The translations under genes and the position numbers were made by a program. A DNA stretch of 10,420 nt from an uncultured Bacteroidales bacterium (GTDB lineage: Bacteria; Bacteroidota; Bacteroidia; Bacteroidales; UBA932). Position 1 is the stretch's first letter, and each line of letters begins with the position of its first letter. Below the pieces are notes generated by a model. The model was not told where the DNA came from. It made no database searches and saw only the letters and a program-made list of their open reading frames with translations. Shown here in pieces: positions 1 through 7,132 of this stretch. The stretch lies in contig CAMOGR010000104.1 in NCBI GenBank assembly GCA_946614205.1, positions 1 through 10,420 of the forward strand. Direction: 5' to 3'.

Positions 1-254
1 TCGACGCCAACAGCACTTATAAGGACATCATGGTCAATTATGCCACTGCCAACTACGTCTCGCACTACTTCACAATCGGCAAGACCGACATCCAGGTGAG
101 GACCAGCGGCTATGCCAAGTTTGCCGACGAAAAGCTCGACCAGCGTATCATCGACGGCGCCAGAGTGGATATCACCGGCATACTCTCAATCTACAACGGC
201 TCCGCCCAGTTCTCCCTCGTCGACGAACCTTCCGTTTCCGTTAAAATCAACTGA
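1..254 (+). CDS. C-terminal end of a probable DUF5689-like OB-fold protein (partial)
   Basis: Only the last 83 or so codons are present; the reading frame is open from base 3 and ends in TGA at 252-254, so the true start lies outside the window. The visible protein has alternating hydrophobic strands, including the stretches DIQVRTSGYAKFAD, RVDITGILSIYNG and AQFSLVDEPSVSVKIN. That order (a ligand-free beta strand with VRTSGYA, a glycine turn, then a closing GIL-x-IYNG-x-xQ strand and a terminal strand) resembles the C-terminal OB-fold of DUF5689-type lipoproteins and secreted proteins of Bacteroidota; this is recall of the family, not a search result. No enzymatic motif is seen. The stop codon lies 2 nt before the start of the M3 peptidase gene, so the two are probably cotranscribed. 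The family assignment is tentative; coding status is secure because of the uninterrupted frame and the tight junction. Confidence 0.6.
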   Translation, partial: DANSTYKDIMVNYATANYVSHYFTIGKTDIQVRTSGYAKFADEKLDQRIIDGARVDITGILSIYNGSAQFSLVDEPSVSVKIN

Positions 255-256
255 AG

Positions 257-2239
257 ATGAAAAGAGCACTCATATTTATCGCAACTTTGACTATGATGAC
301 AGCCTGCAACAGCAATCCCTTCATGCATGAATGGGACACCCCTTACGGCACGGCGCCGTTTTCCAAGATAAGCACTTCCGATTATCTTCCCGCCTTCAAG
401 GCCGGTCTGGAGGAGCAGAAAAAGAACATAGAGGCAATAATAGCGTGCCCCGAGGCTCCGACTTTCGACAACACCATCCTGGCATACGAGCAGGCGAGCC
501 CGATACTTGACCGTGTGAGCGGAGTCTTCTTCAATCTGTCCGAGAGCGATTCCACCCCCGAGATGCAGGCCATCGAGGAGGAGGTGATCCCCATGCTCAC
601 CGACGCCGAGAACGAGATTCTGATGAATCCCGATCTCTTCGCCCGCGTGAAGGCCGTCTATGACGGTTCGGCTTCGCTTACCCGTGAGCAGCAGATGGTT
701 ACGAAAAAGCTCTATCAGGCTTTCGAGCGCAACGGCGTGGGCCTCACAGGGGACGCCAAAGAGCGTTTCGCCCAGATAAACACCCGCCTTGCGAGCCTGA
801 GCCAGAAATTCGGACAGAACCTGCTTGCCGAGAACAACGCCTTCAAGGACGCCACCGGCATCACTGTAAGCGAGTACTACGATTTCATGTCCTCCTGCCC
901 CGACAGGGACAAGCGCGAACAGGTGTTCAAGGCCTACTCCAACCGCGGCAACAACGGGGGAGAGCACGACAACAACGCCATAGTGCTCGAGATACTCAAG
1001 CTCCGCGCCGAGATGGCGCAGCTGCTGGGCTATCCCAACTTTGCCGCCTACCAGCTTTCCGACAAGATGGCCGGCGACCCTGCGACCGTAGACAATTTCC
1101 TGCAGCCGATCATGGATGCCGCAATGCGTAAGGCGGCTCAGGAAAAAGCCGACATGGAAGCCCTCGCCGGACACGAAATCGAGGCGTGGGACTGGGGGTA
1201 TTATGCCGAGAAGGTCCGTGCTCTGAAGTACGCCCTCGACGAGTCTCAGACCAAGCCTTACTTCCAGGCAGACAGCGTCATGAAGGGCGTATTCACGGCT
1301 GCGGAGCGTATCTACGGCATCAAAGTGGAAGAAGCTCCCGAGGTTGAGGTATATAATCCCGAGGTCAAGGCATACAAGCTTTCGGAACCCGACGGCAGCC
1401 TGATAGGCATATTCTACCGCGATTATTACGTCCGTTCCACAAAGAGGGGCGGCGCATGGATGAACAACTTCCGCGACCAGTACAATTACGGTTCCGACGT
1501 CCGTCCCGTCATAGTCAACGTGTGCAACTTCCCTGCACCCGCCGACGGACAGCCGTCACTCCTGACCGTGGACAATGTGCAGACAGCATTCCACGAATTC
1601 GGCCACGCCCTTCACGGCTTCCTCACCAAATGCCACTACAAGTCCGTCAGCGGCACTTCCGTGGCCCGCGACTTCGTGGAGATGTTCTCCCAGTTCAACG
1701 AGAACTTTGCCTTCGTGCCCGAAATACTTGCCGCCTACGCCAACGACTGCCGCACGGGCGAGCCCATCCCCGGCGAACTCGTCGGCAAGATCCGCAAGGC
1801 TCTCAAATTCAACCAGGGATTCATGACGGGCGAACTCTGCGCCGCCAGCATCCTCGACATGAAGTGGCATGAGCTCAGCGCTCAGCAGCTTGCCGCATTC
1901 GAGGGCCCCGACGACATCCGCGCCTTCGAAGATAAGGTCTGCAAGGAGATGGGCCTCTGCGATGAAATCATCCCGCGCTACCGCACCACCTACTTCAACC
2001 ACATCTTCAACAGCGGTTACAGCGCCGGCTACTACAGCTACCTGTGGAGCGAGGTGCTCGATGTCGATGCATGGGAGAAGTTCGAAGCTGACGGAATCTT
2101 CAACAAGGCCACGGCCGACAGTTTCCGTGCGACCTTCCTCGAGAGGGGCGGAAGCGAAGAACCCATGACCCTCTTCCGCAGCTGGAGAGGCGCCGACCCC
2201 GATCCGGCAGCTCTCCTCCGCGCCCGCGGACTGGAATAA
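257..2239 (+). CDS. dcp: M3-family metallopeptidase, peptidyl-dipeptidase Dcp type, predicted lipoprotein
   Basis: A 660-residue zinc peptidase expected to release dipeptides from the C-terminus of short peptides. The zinc-binding HEFGH motif is at residues 446-450 (H446, H450 ligands; E447 catalytic), with the third ligand E475 in RDFVEMFSQ. The substrate-binding segment [19 protein letters not shown] (582 onwards) carries the H582, Y588 and Y592 positions typical of M3 enzymes. The [20 protein letters not shown] segment before the zinc motif and the [11 protein letters not shown] ending favour Dcp over oligopeptidase A. The N-terminus [17 protein letters not shown] has a basic start, a hydrophobic core and a lipobox-like MTAC, so C17 is probably lipidated; no acidic surface-export signal follows it, which suggests a periplasmic-facing anchor. 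Length is close to the family norm of about 680-700. The ATG at 257 is preferred because it gives the signal peptide and sits 2 nt after the preceding stop. E. coli Dcp lacks such a lipobox. Confidence 0.93.
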   Translation: MKRALIFIATLTMMTACNSNPFMHEWDTPYGTAPFSKISTSDYLPAFKAGLEEQKKNIEAIIACPEAPTFDNTILAYEQASPILDRVSGVFFNLSESDSTPEMQAIEEEVIPMLTDAENEILMNPDLFARVKAVYDGSASLTREQQMVTKKLYQAFERNGVGLTGDAKERFAQINTRLASLSQKFGQNLLAENNAFKDATGITVSEYYDFMSSCPDRDKREQVFKAYSNRGNNGGEHDNNAIVLEILKLRAEMAQLLGYPNFAAYQLSDKMAGDPATVDNFLQPIMDAAMRKAAQEKADMEALAGHEIEAWDWGYYAEKVRALKYALDESQTKPYFQADSVMKGVFTAAERIYGIKVEEAPEVEVYNPEVKAYKLSEPDGSLIGIFYRDYYVRSTKRGGAWMNNFRDQYNYGSDVRPVIVNVCNFPAPADGQPSLLTVDNVQTAFHEFGHALHGFLTKCHYKSVSGTSVARDFVEMFSQFNENFAFVPEILAAYANDCRTGEPIPGELVGKIRKALKFNQGFMTGELCAASILDMKWHELSAQQLAAFEGPDDIRAFEDKVCKEMGLCDEIIPRYRTTYFNHIFNSGYSAGYYSYLWSEVLDVDAWEKFEADGIFNKATADSFRATFLERGGSEEPMTLFRSWRGADPDPAALLRARGLE

Positions 2240-2289
2240 GCCCCTCACCGTCCGGCCCGGCTCACGCTGCCGCAAATTCCCCTGACTGC

Positions 2290-2356
2290 CGGTGCGGTAC
2301 CGGCGCCAACCGACTTTGGTCCCTACGGACAGGAGGCTGGCGTCGGTACCGCACCG
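2290..2356 (+). terminator. Long hairpin downstream of the M3 peptidase gene, probable terminator
   Basis: The left arm 2291-2308 (GGTGCGGTACCGGCGCCA) pairs with the right arm 2338-2355 (TGGCGTCGGTACCGCACC) over 18 positions, with one G-T wobble; C2290 and G2356 extend it to 19. The 29-nt loop contains a smaller GTCC/GGAC hairpin (2319-2322 with 2327-2330). The structure starts about 50 nt after the stop codon at 2239. A T-rich stretch, TCTTTATTTT (2361-2370), follows within 6 nt, which fits a factor-independent terminator although the T-tract is interrupted. It lies upstream of the gpmI promoter, so it should insulate the two transcription units. It could instead be a dispersed palindromic repeat. 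Confidence 0.55.
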
Positions 2357-2407
2357 CAAGTCTTTATTTTCTGTGCAACCGTCACCAAGCCGTATCAAAA
2401 AAATCAG

Positions 2408-2415
2408 TATCTTTG
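2408..2415 (+). promoter_or_regulatory. Bacteroidota-type -7 promoter box for the gpmI-manA-rnr operon
   Basis: TATCTTTG matches the Bacteroidota housekeeping sigma -7 consensus TAnnTTTG exactly. It lies 30 nt before the gpmI ATG, so transcription should begin near 2420 and leave a leader of about 25 nt. No clear -33 TTTG/TTG element stands about 20 nt upstream, which is common for these promoters. The leader is A-rich with no Shine-Dalgarno sequence, as expected for this phylum. The box overlaps a TTG codon (2413) that would extend gpmI by 11 codons, which argues against that upstream start. Confidence 0.7.
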
Positions 2416-2445
2416 CAAGATTTACAGAAACAAGCAATAATAGAT

Positions 2446-3966
2446 ATGGCAAAGAAAGTACTACTGATGATTCTTGACGGTTGGGGCGAAGGACGCCACG
2501 ACCACAGCAACGCGATTTATACCCAGGGCGCGCCTTTTATCGACAGCCTCCGTGCAAAATACCCCTTCTCCCACCTGCAGGCATGCGGTGAATACGTAGG
2601 CCTTCCCGACGGGCAGATGGGCAACAGCGAAGTGGGGCACATGAACCTCGGTGCAGGTCGCGTCGTGTATCAGGATCTCGTAAAGGTCAACATGGCATGC
2701 CGCGGGCACGAACTCCTCAAGAACAAGGAGATCCGCGCCGCATACGATTACGTCAAGCAGTCCGGAAAGAAACTCCATTTCTTCGGCCTCTGCTCGCACG
2801 GCGGAGTCCATTCCTCCCTCAATCATCTTTATGAATTCCTCGCCGACGCCAGGAACGAGGGCATAGAGAACGTCTTCGTACACTGCTTCATGGACGGCCG
2901 CGACACCGATCCCCGCAGCGGCTATGGCTTCGTGAAGGAACTGGAAGAGAAGATGGCGCAGACTGTCGGCCGCATCGCCACCGTCTGCGGACGCTTCTAC
3001 GCCATGGACCGCGACAAGCGCTGGAACCGCATCAAGGAGGCGTACGACATGCTGGTTGAGGGCAAGGGTGCCCGTTTTGCCAGCGCTCTCGAGGGCATAC
3101 AGGCTTCCTACGACGCTGAGGTTACCGACGAATTCATCAAGCCCATCGTGATAGAGAAGGACGGCAAGCCCCTTGCAACCGTCGAGGAAGGCGACTGCGT
3201 GATTTTCTACAACTTCCGCAACGACCGCGCCCGCGAGCTCACGAGTGTGCTCACCCAGAATGACATGCCCGAGGAAGGCATGCATACCATCCCCCTGTAC
3301 TATTGTACCCTCACTCCCTACGACGCTTCTTTCCAGGGGCTTCACATACTATTCCCCAAGGAAGAAGTCACCGACACCCTCGGCGAGACCGTTTCCCGCG
3401 CCGGTATGAGGCAGCTGCGCATAGCGGAGACCGAAAAATACGCACACGTGACCTTCTTCTTCAACGGCGGCCGCGAGACCCCGTTCGAGGGTGAAGACCG
3501 CATCCTCGTGAATTCTCCCAAAGTGGCCACTTATGACCTCCAGCCTGAAATGAGTGCCGTCGAGGTCACCGACCGTCTGTGCGAGGCCATACGCAGCGAG
3601 CGCAACGACCTCATCATCCTCAACTACGCCAACGGCGACATGGTGGGCCATACCGGAGTCTACAAGGCAATCTGCAACGCCGTGGGATGCATCGACGGCT
3701 GCGTCGAGACCACGGTCACATGCGCCCTCAATCACGGTTACACCGTACTGCTCACCGCAGACCACGGCAACGCCGACTATGCAGTTAACGAAGACGGCAG
3801 CCCCAACACTGCACACTCCCTCAACGAGGTGCAGTTCATCGTGATAGGCGCCGGTGACGAGGTCAAGACCGTGAAGGACGGAGCCCTCTGCAACGTGGCT
3901 CCCACCATCCTCAAACTCATGGGAATTCCTCAGCCCGAGGCCATGACAGCAGAGCCCCTCATCTGA
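2446..3966 (+). CDS. gpmI: 2,3-bisphosphoglycerate-independent phosphoglycerate mutase (iPGM)
   Basis: A 506-residue cytoplasmic enzyme interconverting 3-phosphoglycerate and 2-phosphoglycerate in glycolysis and gluconeogenesis, using two Mn2+ ions and a phosphoserine intermediate. The N-terminal LLMILDGWG gives metal ligand D11, and [15 protein letters not shown] gives the nucleophile S61. The substrate-binding region includes CSHGGVHSS (H122), the GRDTDPRSG segment (151-159) and NFRNDRARE. The remaining ligands are D398 and H402 in [13 protein letters not shown]439 and H440 in [10 protein letters not shown], and H457 in AHSLNE. Spacing and length match the well-studied Bacillus-type enzyme almost residue for residue. 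The ATG at 2446 gives the family-typical N-terminus [14 protein letters not shown]; a longer TTG start at 2413 would lie in the promoter box. Its TGA overlaps the manA ATG by one base, so the two are probably translationally coupled. It is the first gene of the operon. Confidence 0.97.
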   Translation: MAKKVLLMILDGWGEGRHDHSNAIYTQGAPFIDSLRAKYPFSHLQACGEYVGLPDGQMGNSEVGHMNLGAGRVVYQDLVKVNMACRGHELLKNKEIRAAYDYVKQSGKKLHFFGLCSHGGVHSSLNHLYEFLADARNEGIENVFVHCFMDGRDTDPRSGYGFVKELEEKMAQTVGRIATVCGRFYAMDRDKRWNRIKEAYDMLVEGKGARFASALEGIQASYDAEVTDEFIKPIVIEKDGKPLATVEEGDCVIFYNFRNDRARELTSVLTQNDMPEEGMHTIPLYYCTLTPYDASFQGLHILFPKEEVTDTLGETVSRAGMRQLRIAETEKYAHVTFFFNGGRETPFEGEDRILVNSPKVATYDLQPEMSAVEVTDRLCEAIRSERNDLIILNYANGDMVGHTGVYKAICNAVGCIDGCVETTVTCALNHGYTVLLTADHGNADYAVNEDGSPNTAHSLNEVQFIVIGAGDEVKTVKDGALCNVAPTILKLMGIPQPEAMTAEPLI

Positions 3967-4874
3967 TGTACAGGCTGGAGCCTATCCTGCGCCCCATGGT
4001 GTGGGGCTCGGAACTGTGGGTGCTTTCGGGTTACCCGGAGCGCCTGTCGGTGGTCGCGGACGGTCCCTGCAAGGGCATGAGCATCAATGAATTGGTAGCG
4101 CAGCAGGGGGAGCACCTGCTCGGACGGGAGAACTACCGCCGCTTCGGCGACGAGTTCCCGCTGCTTGTAAAGTTTCTGGACGTACATGAGCCCCTGAGCA
4201 TACAGGTCCATCCTTCCGAGGAACTGGCCCAGAAGCGCTGCGGCCAGCACGGCAAGAACGAGATGTGGTACGTCATCCGGGCCCGCGAAGGAGCGGAACT
4301 GCTGTCTGGCCTGTCCCGAAGCATCACTCCCGACGAATACGTCCGCAGGGTGTCCGACCATACGCTGGTCGATGTCATCGCGCATCATTCCATCCGCGAG
4401 GGCGACGTGTTCTTTATACCGACAGGGCGTATACATGCCCTGCTTCCGGGGAGCTACATCGCTGAAATACAGCAGACTTCGGACATGACATACCGTCTGT
4501 ACGATTACAACCGTCCCGGACTCGACGGCCGTCTGCGCGAGCTGCATACCGAGCTCGCCAAGGATGCCATAGACTATCACGTCTATCCCGAATACCGTAC
4601 GCTGTACGAGCATCGCACCGGCGCCGAAGTTCCCCTGGTTCACTGCGATTATTTCAGCACATCGCTCCTTGACCTTGACGCCCCCTTCACCCTGGACCTC
4701 GGTTCTCTCGACAGTTTCGTGGTCCTCATGAACGTAGGAGGCTCCGGCACGGTCCGCTGCGGCAGCGATTCATCCACCCTCGGTTCCGACGGCTGCCTGC
4801 TCGTTCCGGCAGATGCCCGTAGTGTAGAGTTTATTCCCGACAGAGGGCTGAAGGTCCTCGTTGCATACATCTGA
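3966..4874 (+). CDS. manA: Mannose-6-phosphate isomerase, type I, short form
   Basis: A 302-residue zinc enzyme of the cupin fold that interconverts fructose-6-phosphate and mannose-6-phosphate, linking glycolysis to mannose use and to GDP-mannose for glycans. Zinc ligands are visible as Q80 and H82 in LSIQVHPSEEL, E99 in GKNEMWYVI, and H157 in IPTGRIHAL. The substrate-facing segment IAEIQQTSDMTYRLYDYNR supplies the conserved arginine R177, followed by LRELHTELAKDAIDY typical of Bacteroidota homologues. The N-terminal region is compact: PMVWGSELWVLSGYPERLSVVADGP reads straight from the WG motif into the SGV-like strand, without the roughly 20-residue GESWE-containing insertion I recall in Bacteroides ManA. 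The C-terminal part (about 207-302) is a weaker beta-sandwich domain. The start codon shares one base with the gpmI stop (TGATG), and the stop is 5 nt before rnr. No Shine-Dalgarno sequence is seen, so coupling is likely. Confidence 0.93.
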   Translation: MYRLEPILRPMVWGSELWVLSGYPERLSVVADGPCKGMSINELVAQQGEHLLGRENYRRFGDEFPLLVKFLDVHEPLSIQVHPSEELAQKRCGQHGKNEMWYVIRAREGAELLSGLSRSITPDEYVRRVSDHTLVDVIAHHSIREGDVFFIPTGRIHALLPGSYIAEIQQTSDMTYRLYDYNRPGLDGRLRELHTELAKDAIDYHVYPEYRTLYEHRTGAEVPLVHCDYFSTSLLDLDAPFTLDLGSLDSFVVLMNVGGSGTVRCGSDSSTLGSDGCLLVPADARSVEFIPDRGLKVLVAYI

Positions 4875-4879
4875 AATTT

Positions 4880-7027
4880 ATGAAGCGAAGAAGCAAAAAG
4901 GGCGAGCCCTCCGGAAGAAAGAAAAACACCGGCCGCAAACCGGTGCAGCAGTATGTAGGAAAGGTACAGATGACCCGCGACGGATTCATATTCGTCGTGA
5001 TTGAAGGCCAGGACGAAGACGTCTACGTGAAGGCGGCAAAGACCCGTCACGCCCTCAACGGCGATATCGTAAGGGTTGCCGTCAGCCGGCAGTCTTCAGG
5101 CAAACGCCGCGAAGGCGAGGTCGTCGAGATTCTCGAGCGAAGCAAGGCTCCGTTCGTGGGATATATGCATTTCGTAGGCGCGCAGGGCTGGGTGCTCATG
5201 CAGAGCAAGTTCATGCCCTACGACATCGAGGTCGACGCCGAGCAGGCACGCGCCATCGGAGCGCAGGTCGGCATGAAAGTCTCCGCAGTGGTGGACCGCT
5301 GGGAGCGCAAGGACCTCTCTCCCAAGGGACATGTGGTCGACGTGCTCGGAGTCCCCGGCGACAACGATACGGAGATGCACGCCATACTTGCGGAATTCAA
5401 CCTGCCGTACAAGTTCAGCTCCGAGGTCGAGAATGCCGCCGACAAGATTCCCGACGACATCACTCCCGCAGACCTCAAAGGACGTAAGGACTTCCGCGAC
5501 ACGCTCACCTTCACCATAGACCCCTCGGACGCCAAGGATTTCGACGACGCCCTGTCTTTCAGGAAGTTGCAGAACGGCAACTACGAGGTCGGCGTACATA
5601 TAGCCGACGTCTCGTACTACGTGCGCCCCGGCACTGCCGTGGACGCCGAGGCCCGCGAGAGGGGAACGTCCGTGTACCTTGTGGACCGCACCGTCCCCAT
5701 GCTTCCCGAGAAGCTTTGCAACAAGCTGTGTTCCCTTCGTCAGGACGAGGACAAGCTCACGTTCTCCGCAGTTTTCGAAATAGGCCCGAAGGGGGCAGTA
5801 AAGTCCCGCTGGATAGGCCGTACGGTCATTCGTTCCGACCGGCGCATGGATTACGACCAGGCCCAGCAGATTATCGACAATCCTCCCACGGAGCCTACCG
5901 CGCTTGAAGACGCCGTCCTGACGCTCAACCGCCTTGCCAGGATTCTGCGTTCAGCCCGCTTCAAGGCGGGAGCCATCAACTTTGACCGCCCCGAGATGAA
6001 GGTTGAGGTGGATGATTCCGGCAAGCCCGTGCGCGTCTACCAGAAGATTGCCCGCGAGTCCAACAACCTCATCGAGGAGTTCATGCTTCTCGCCAACCGC
6101 ACCGTGGCTGAATTCGTGGCGACGGGAGGCAAACTCAACGGCGTCGCCATGAAGAACGCCAAGACCTTCGTCTACCGTGTCCACGACGAGCCAAATTATG
6201 AGAAACTGGAGGGCCTGCGCGGCTTTGCCGCAGGATTCGGCTACAAGATGAAGGCTGCAGAGAACGGCCCGGGAGCGGCTTCCTCGCTGCGCGAGCTGCT
6301 CAGCGCCTCGCTTGGGAAACCCGAACACGGGGCCTTTGAGAACATCGCCCTGCGCTCCATGGCCAAGGCCGTATACAGTACCGACAATATCGGCCACTAC
6401 GGTCTGGCGTTCCGCTTCTACACCCACTTCACCTCTCCCATCAGGCGTTATCCCGACCTCATGGTCCACCGCCTGCTTACCCGCTATCTGGCCAACGGGG
6501 ACTCCGTGGAGAAGAACCGTTACGAGGCCGAATGCGAACATGCGTCCGCCCGCGAGCAGGTTGCCGCCGATGCCGAGCGCACCAGCGTCAAATACAAGCT
6601 CGTGGAATTCATGCAGGACAAGGTGGGCCTCGAGTTCGACGGCGCAGTGTCGGGCATTACCGAATGGAGCATGTATGTCGAGCTGGACGAAACCCACATC
6701 GAGGGCATGGTAGCCCTTCGGGAAATGAAGTCCGATTTCTACGAGTTCGACGAGGGACACTACCGTCTGGTGGGCCGGAGGACCCGCAAGGAATTCCGCC
6801 TCGGCGACCGCGTACGCATCCGCGTTGCTGCCGCCAATCTGGAGCAGAGACTGCTGGACTTTGAACTGATAGAGCCCGAGACGGCAAGCTCCGATTACGG
6901 TCAGTCCGCCCTTGAGGACGCGACGCAGAAGCCTTACCGCGCTCCGCTTCCCCGCGGCCACAGGAAGACCGGCGGGAACAGCCACGGCAAGCCTTTCGGC
7001 AAATCCCGCAGTAAAAAACGTAAATAA
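4880..7027 (+). CDS. rnr: Ribonuclease R, processive 3'-5' exoribonuclease
   Basis: A 715-residue RNase II/R-family enzyme that degrades structured RNA processively from the 3' end in the cytoplasm and takes part in RNA turnover and quality control. Domain order: a basic N-terminus (about 1-22), cold-shock/OB domains (about 23-165, starting YVGKVQMTRDGFIFVVIEGQ), the RNB catalytic domain (about 200-525) and an S1 domain (about 583-660). The catalytic acidic cluster DPSDAKDFDDA gives D214, D220, D222 and D223. The RNB signature YTHFTSPIRRYPDLMVHR begins at residue 514. The C-terminal tail (about 680-715) is low-complexity and rich in R, K, G and S, ending KSRSKKRK, as in many RNase R proteins. 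The N-terminal helix-turn-helix extension of the longer E. coli protein is absent, which is usual for this phylum. The gene starts 5 nt after manA and is last in the operon. Confidence 0.96.
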   Translation: MKRRSKKGEPSGRKKNTGRKPVQQYVGKVQMTRDGFIFVVIEGQDEDVYVKAAKTRHALNGDIVRVAVSRQSSGKRREGEVVEILERSKAPFVGYMHFVGAQGWVLMQSKFMPYDIEVDAEQARAIGAQVGMKVSAVVDRWERKDLSPKGHVVDVLGVPGDNDTEMHAILAEFNLPYKFSSEVENAADKIPDDITPADLKGRKDFRDTLTFTIDPSDAKDFDDALSFRKLQNGNYEVGVHIADVSYYVRPGTAVDAEARERGTSVYLVDRTVPMLPEKLCNKLCSLRQDEDKLTFSAVFEIGPKGAVKSRWIGRTVIRSDRRMDYDQAQQIIDNPPTEPTALEDAVLTLNRLARILRSARFKAGAINFDRPEMKVEVDDSGKPVRVYQKIARESNNLIEEFMLLANRTVAEFVATGGKLNGVAMKNAKTFVYRVHDEPNYEKLEGLRGFAAGFGYKMKAAENGPGAASSLRELLSASLGKPEHGAFENIALRSMAKAVYSTDNIGHYGLAFRFYTHFTSPIRRYPDLMVHRLLTRYLANGDSVEKNRYEAECEHASAREQVAADAERTSVKYKLVEFMQDKVGLEFDGAVSGITEWSMYVELDETHIEGMVALREMKSDFYEFDEGHYRLVGRRTRKEFRLGDRVRIRVAAANLEQRLLDFELIEPETASSDYGQSALEDATQKPYRAPLPRGHRKTGGNSHGKPFGKSRSKKRK

Positions 7028-7040
7028 TTCCCTTCGGGGT

Positions 7041-7075
7041 GCTGCCGACGTGCGGATTTTTGACCCGTTGGCAGC
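7041..7075 (+). terminator. Hairpin H1 with oligo(T) loop, 3' of rnr
   Basis: The arms GCTGCCGACG (7041-7050) and CGTTGGCAGC (7066-7075) form 10 pairs, one of them G-T, around a 15-nt loop containing TTTTT. It begins 13 nt after the rnr stop. No T-tract follows (AAATAAGCC), so it is not a classical intrinsic terminator on its own; it may work with the neighbouring hairpin or protect the 3' end of the mRNA. A small CCC-TTCG-GGG tetraloop stem (7030-7039) sits just upstream. Its sequence resembles the reverse complement of the hairpin at 7087-7131. Confidence 0.45.
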
Positions 7076-7086
7076 AAATAAGCCTT

Positions 7087-7131
7087 AAACTGCCGCCAAC
7101 GTGACGAAAAAACGCACGTTGGCGGCAGTTT
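7087..7131 (-). terminator. Perfect 17-bp hairpin H2, 3' of the U32 gene, probable bidirectional terminator
   Basis: AAACTGCCGCCAACGTG (7087-7103) and its exact reverse complement (7115-7131) flank an 11-nt spacer, ACGAAAAAACG. The hairpin begins 1 nt after the U32 stop codon when read on the minus strand, where the loop reads as six T residues. AAA/TTT at the base of the stem gives short T runs on both strands (TTTCTT on plus, TTT on minus). With its high GC stem and position between convergent operons, it most likely ends transcription from both sides. Confidence 0.65.
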
Positions 7132-7132
7132 C

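Noticed and set aside
191..1174. 327-codon open frame on the minus strand inside the M3 peptidase gene
   Set aside because: It is antisense to a gene with complete family motifs; its product is biased toward V, G, L and H with no recognisable domain, as expected for a GC-rich shadow frame.
2413..2445. Upstream in-frame TTG start for gpmI adding 11 residues
   Set aside because: The TTG lies inside the TATCTTTG promoter box, so it would be at or before the transcription start; the ATG at 2446 gives the standard iPGM N-terminus.
2240..2445. Possible small gene or riboswitch between the M3 gene and gpmI
   Set aside because: The hairpin lies upstream of the predicted transcription start, so it is not in the gpmI leader, and no open frame with a plausible start and composition is seen.
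1556..2452. 298-codon minus-strand open frame spanning the end of the M3 gene and the intergenic hairpin
   Set aside because: Mostly antisense to the conserved catalytic region, crosses a terminator-like hairpin and the gpmI promoter, and shows no family motif.
7030..7039. CCC-TTCG-GGG mini-hairpin after rnr
   Set aside because: Only 3 pairs with a stable-type tetraloop; too short to call as a separate element, mentioned only as context for H1.
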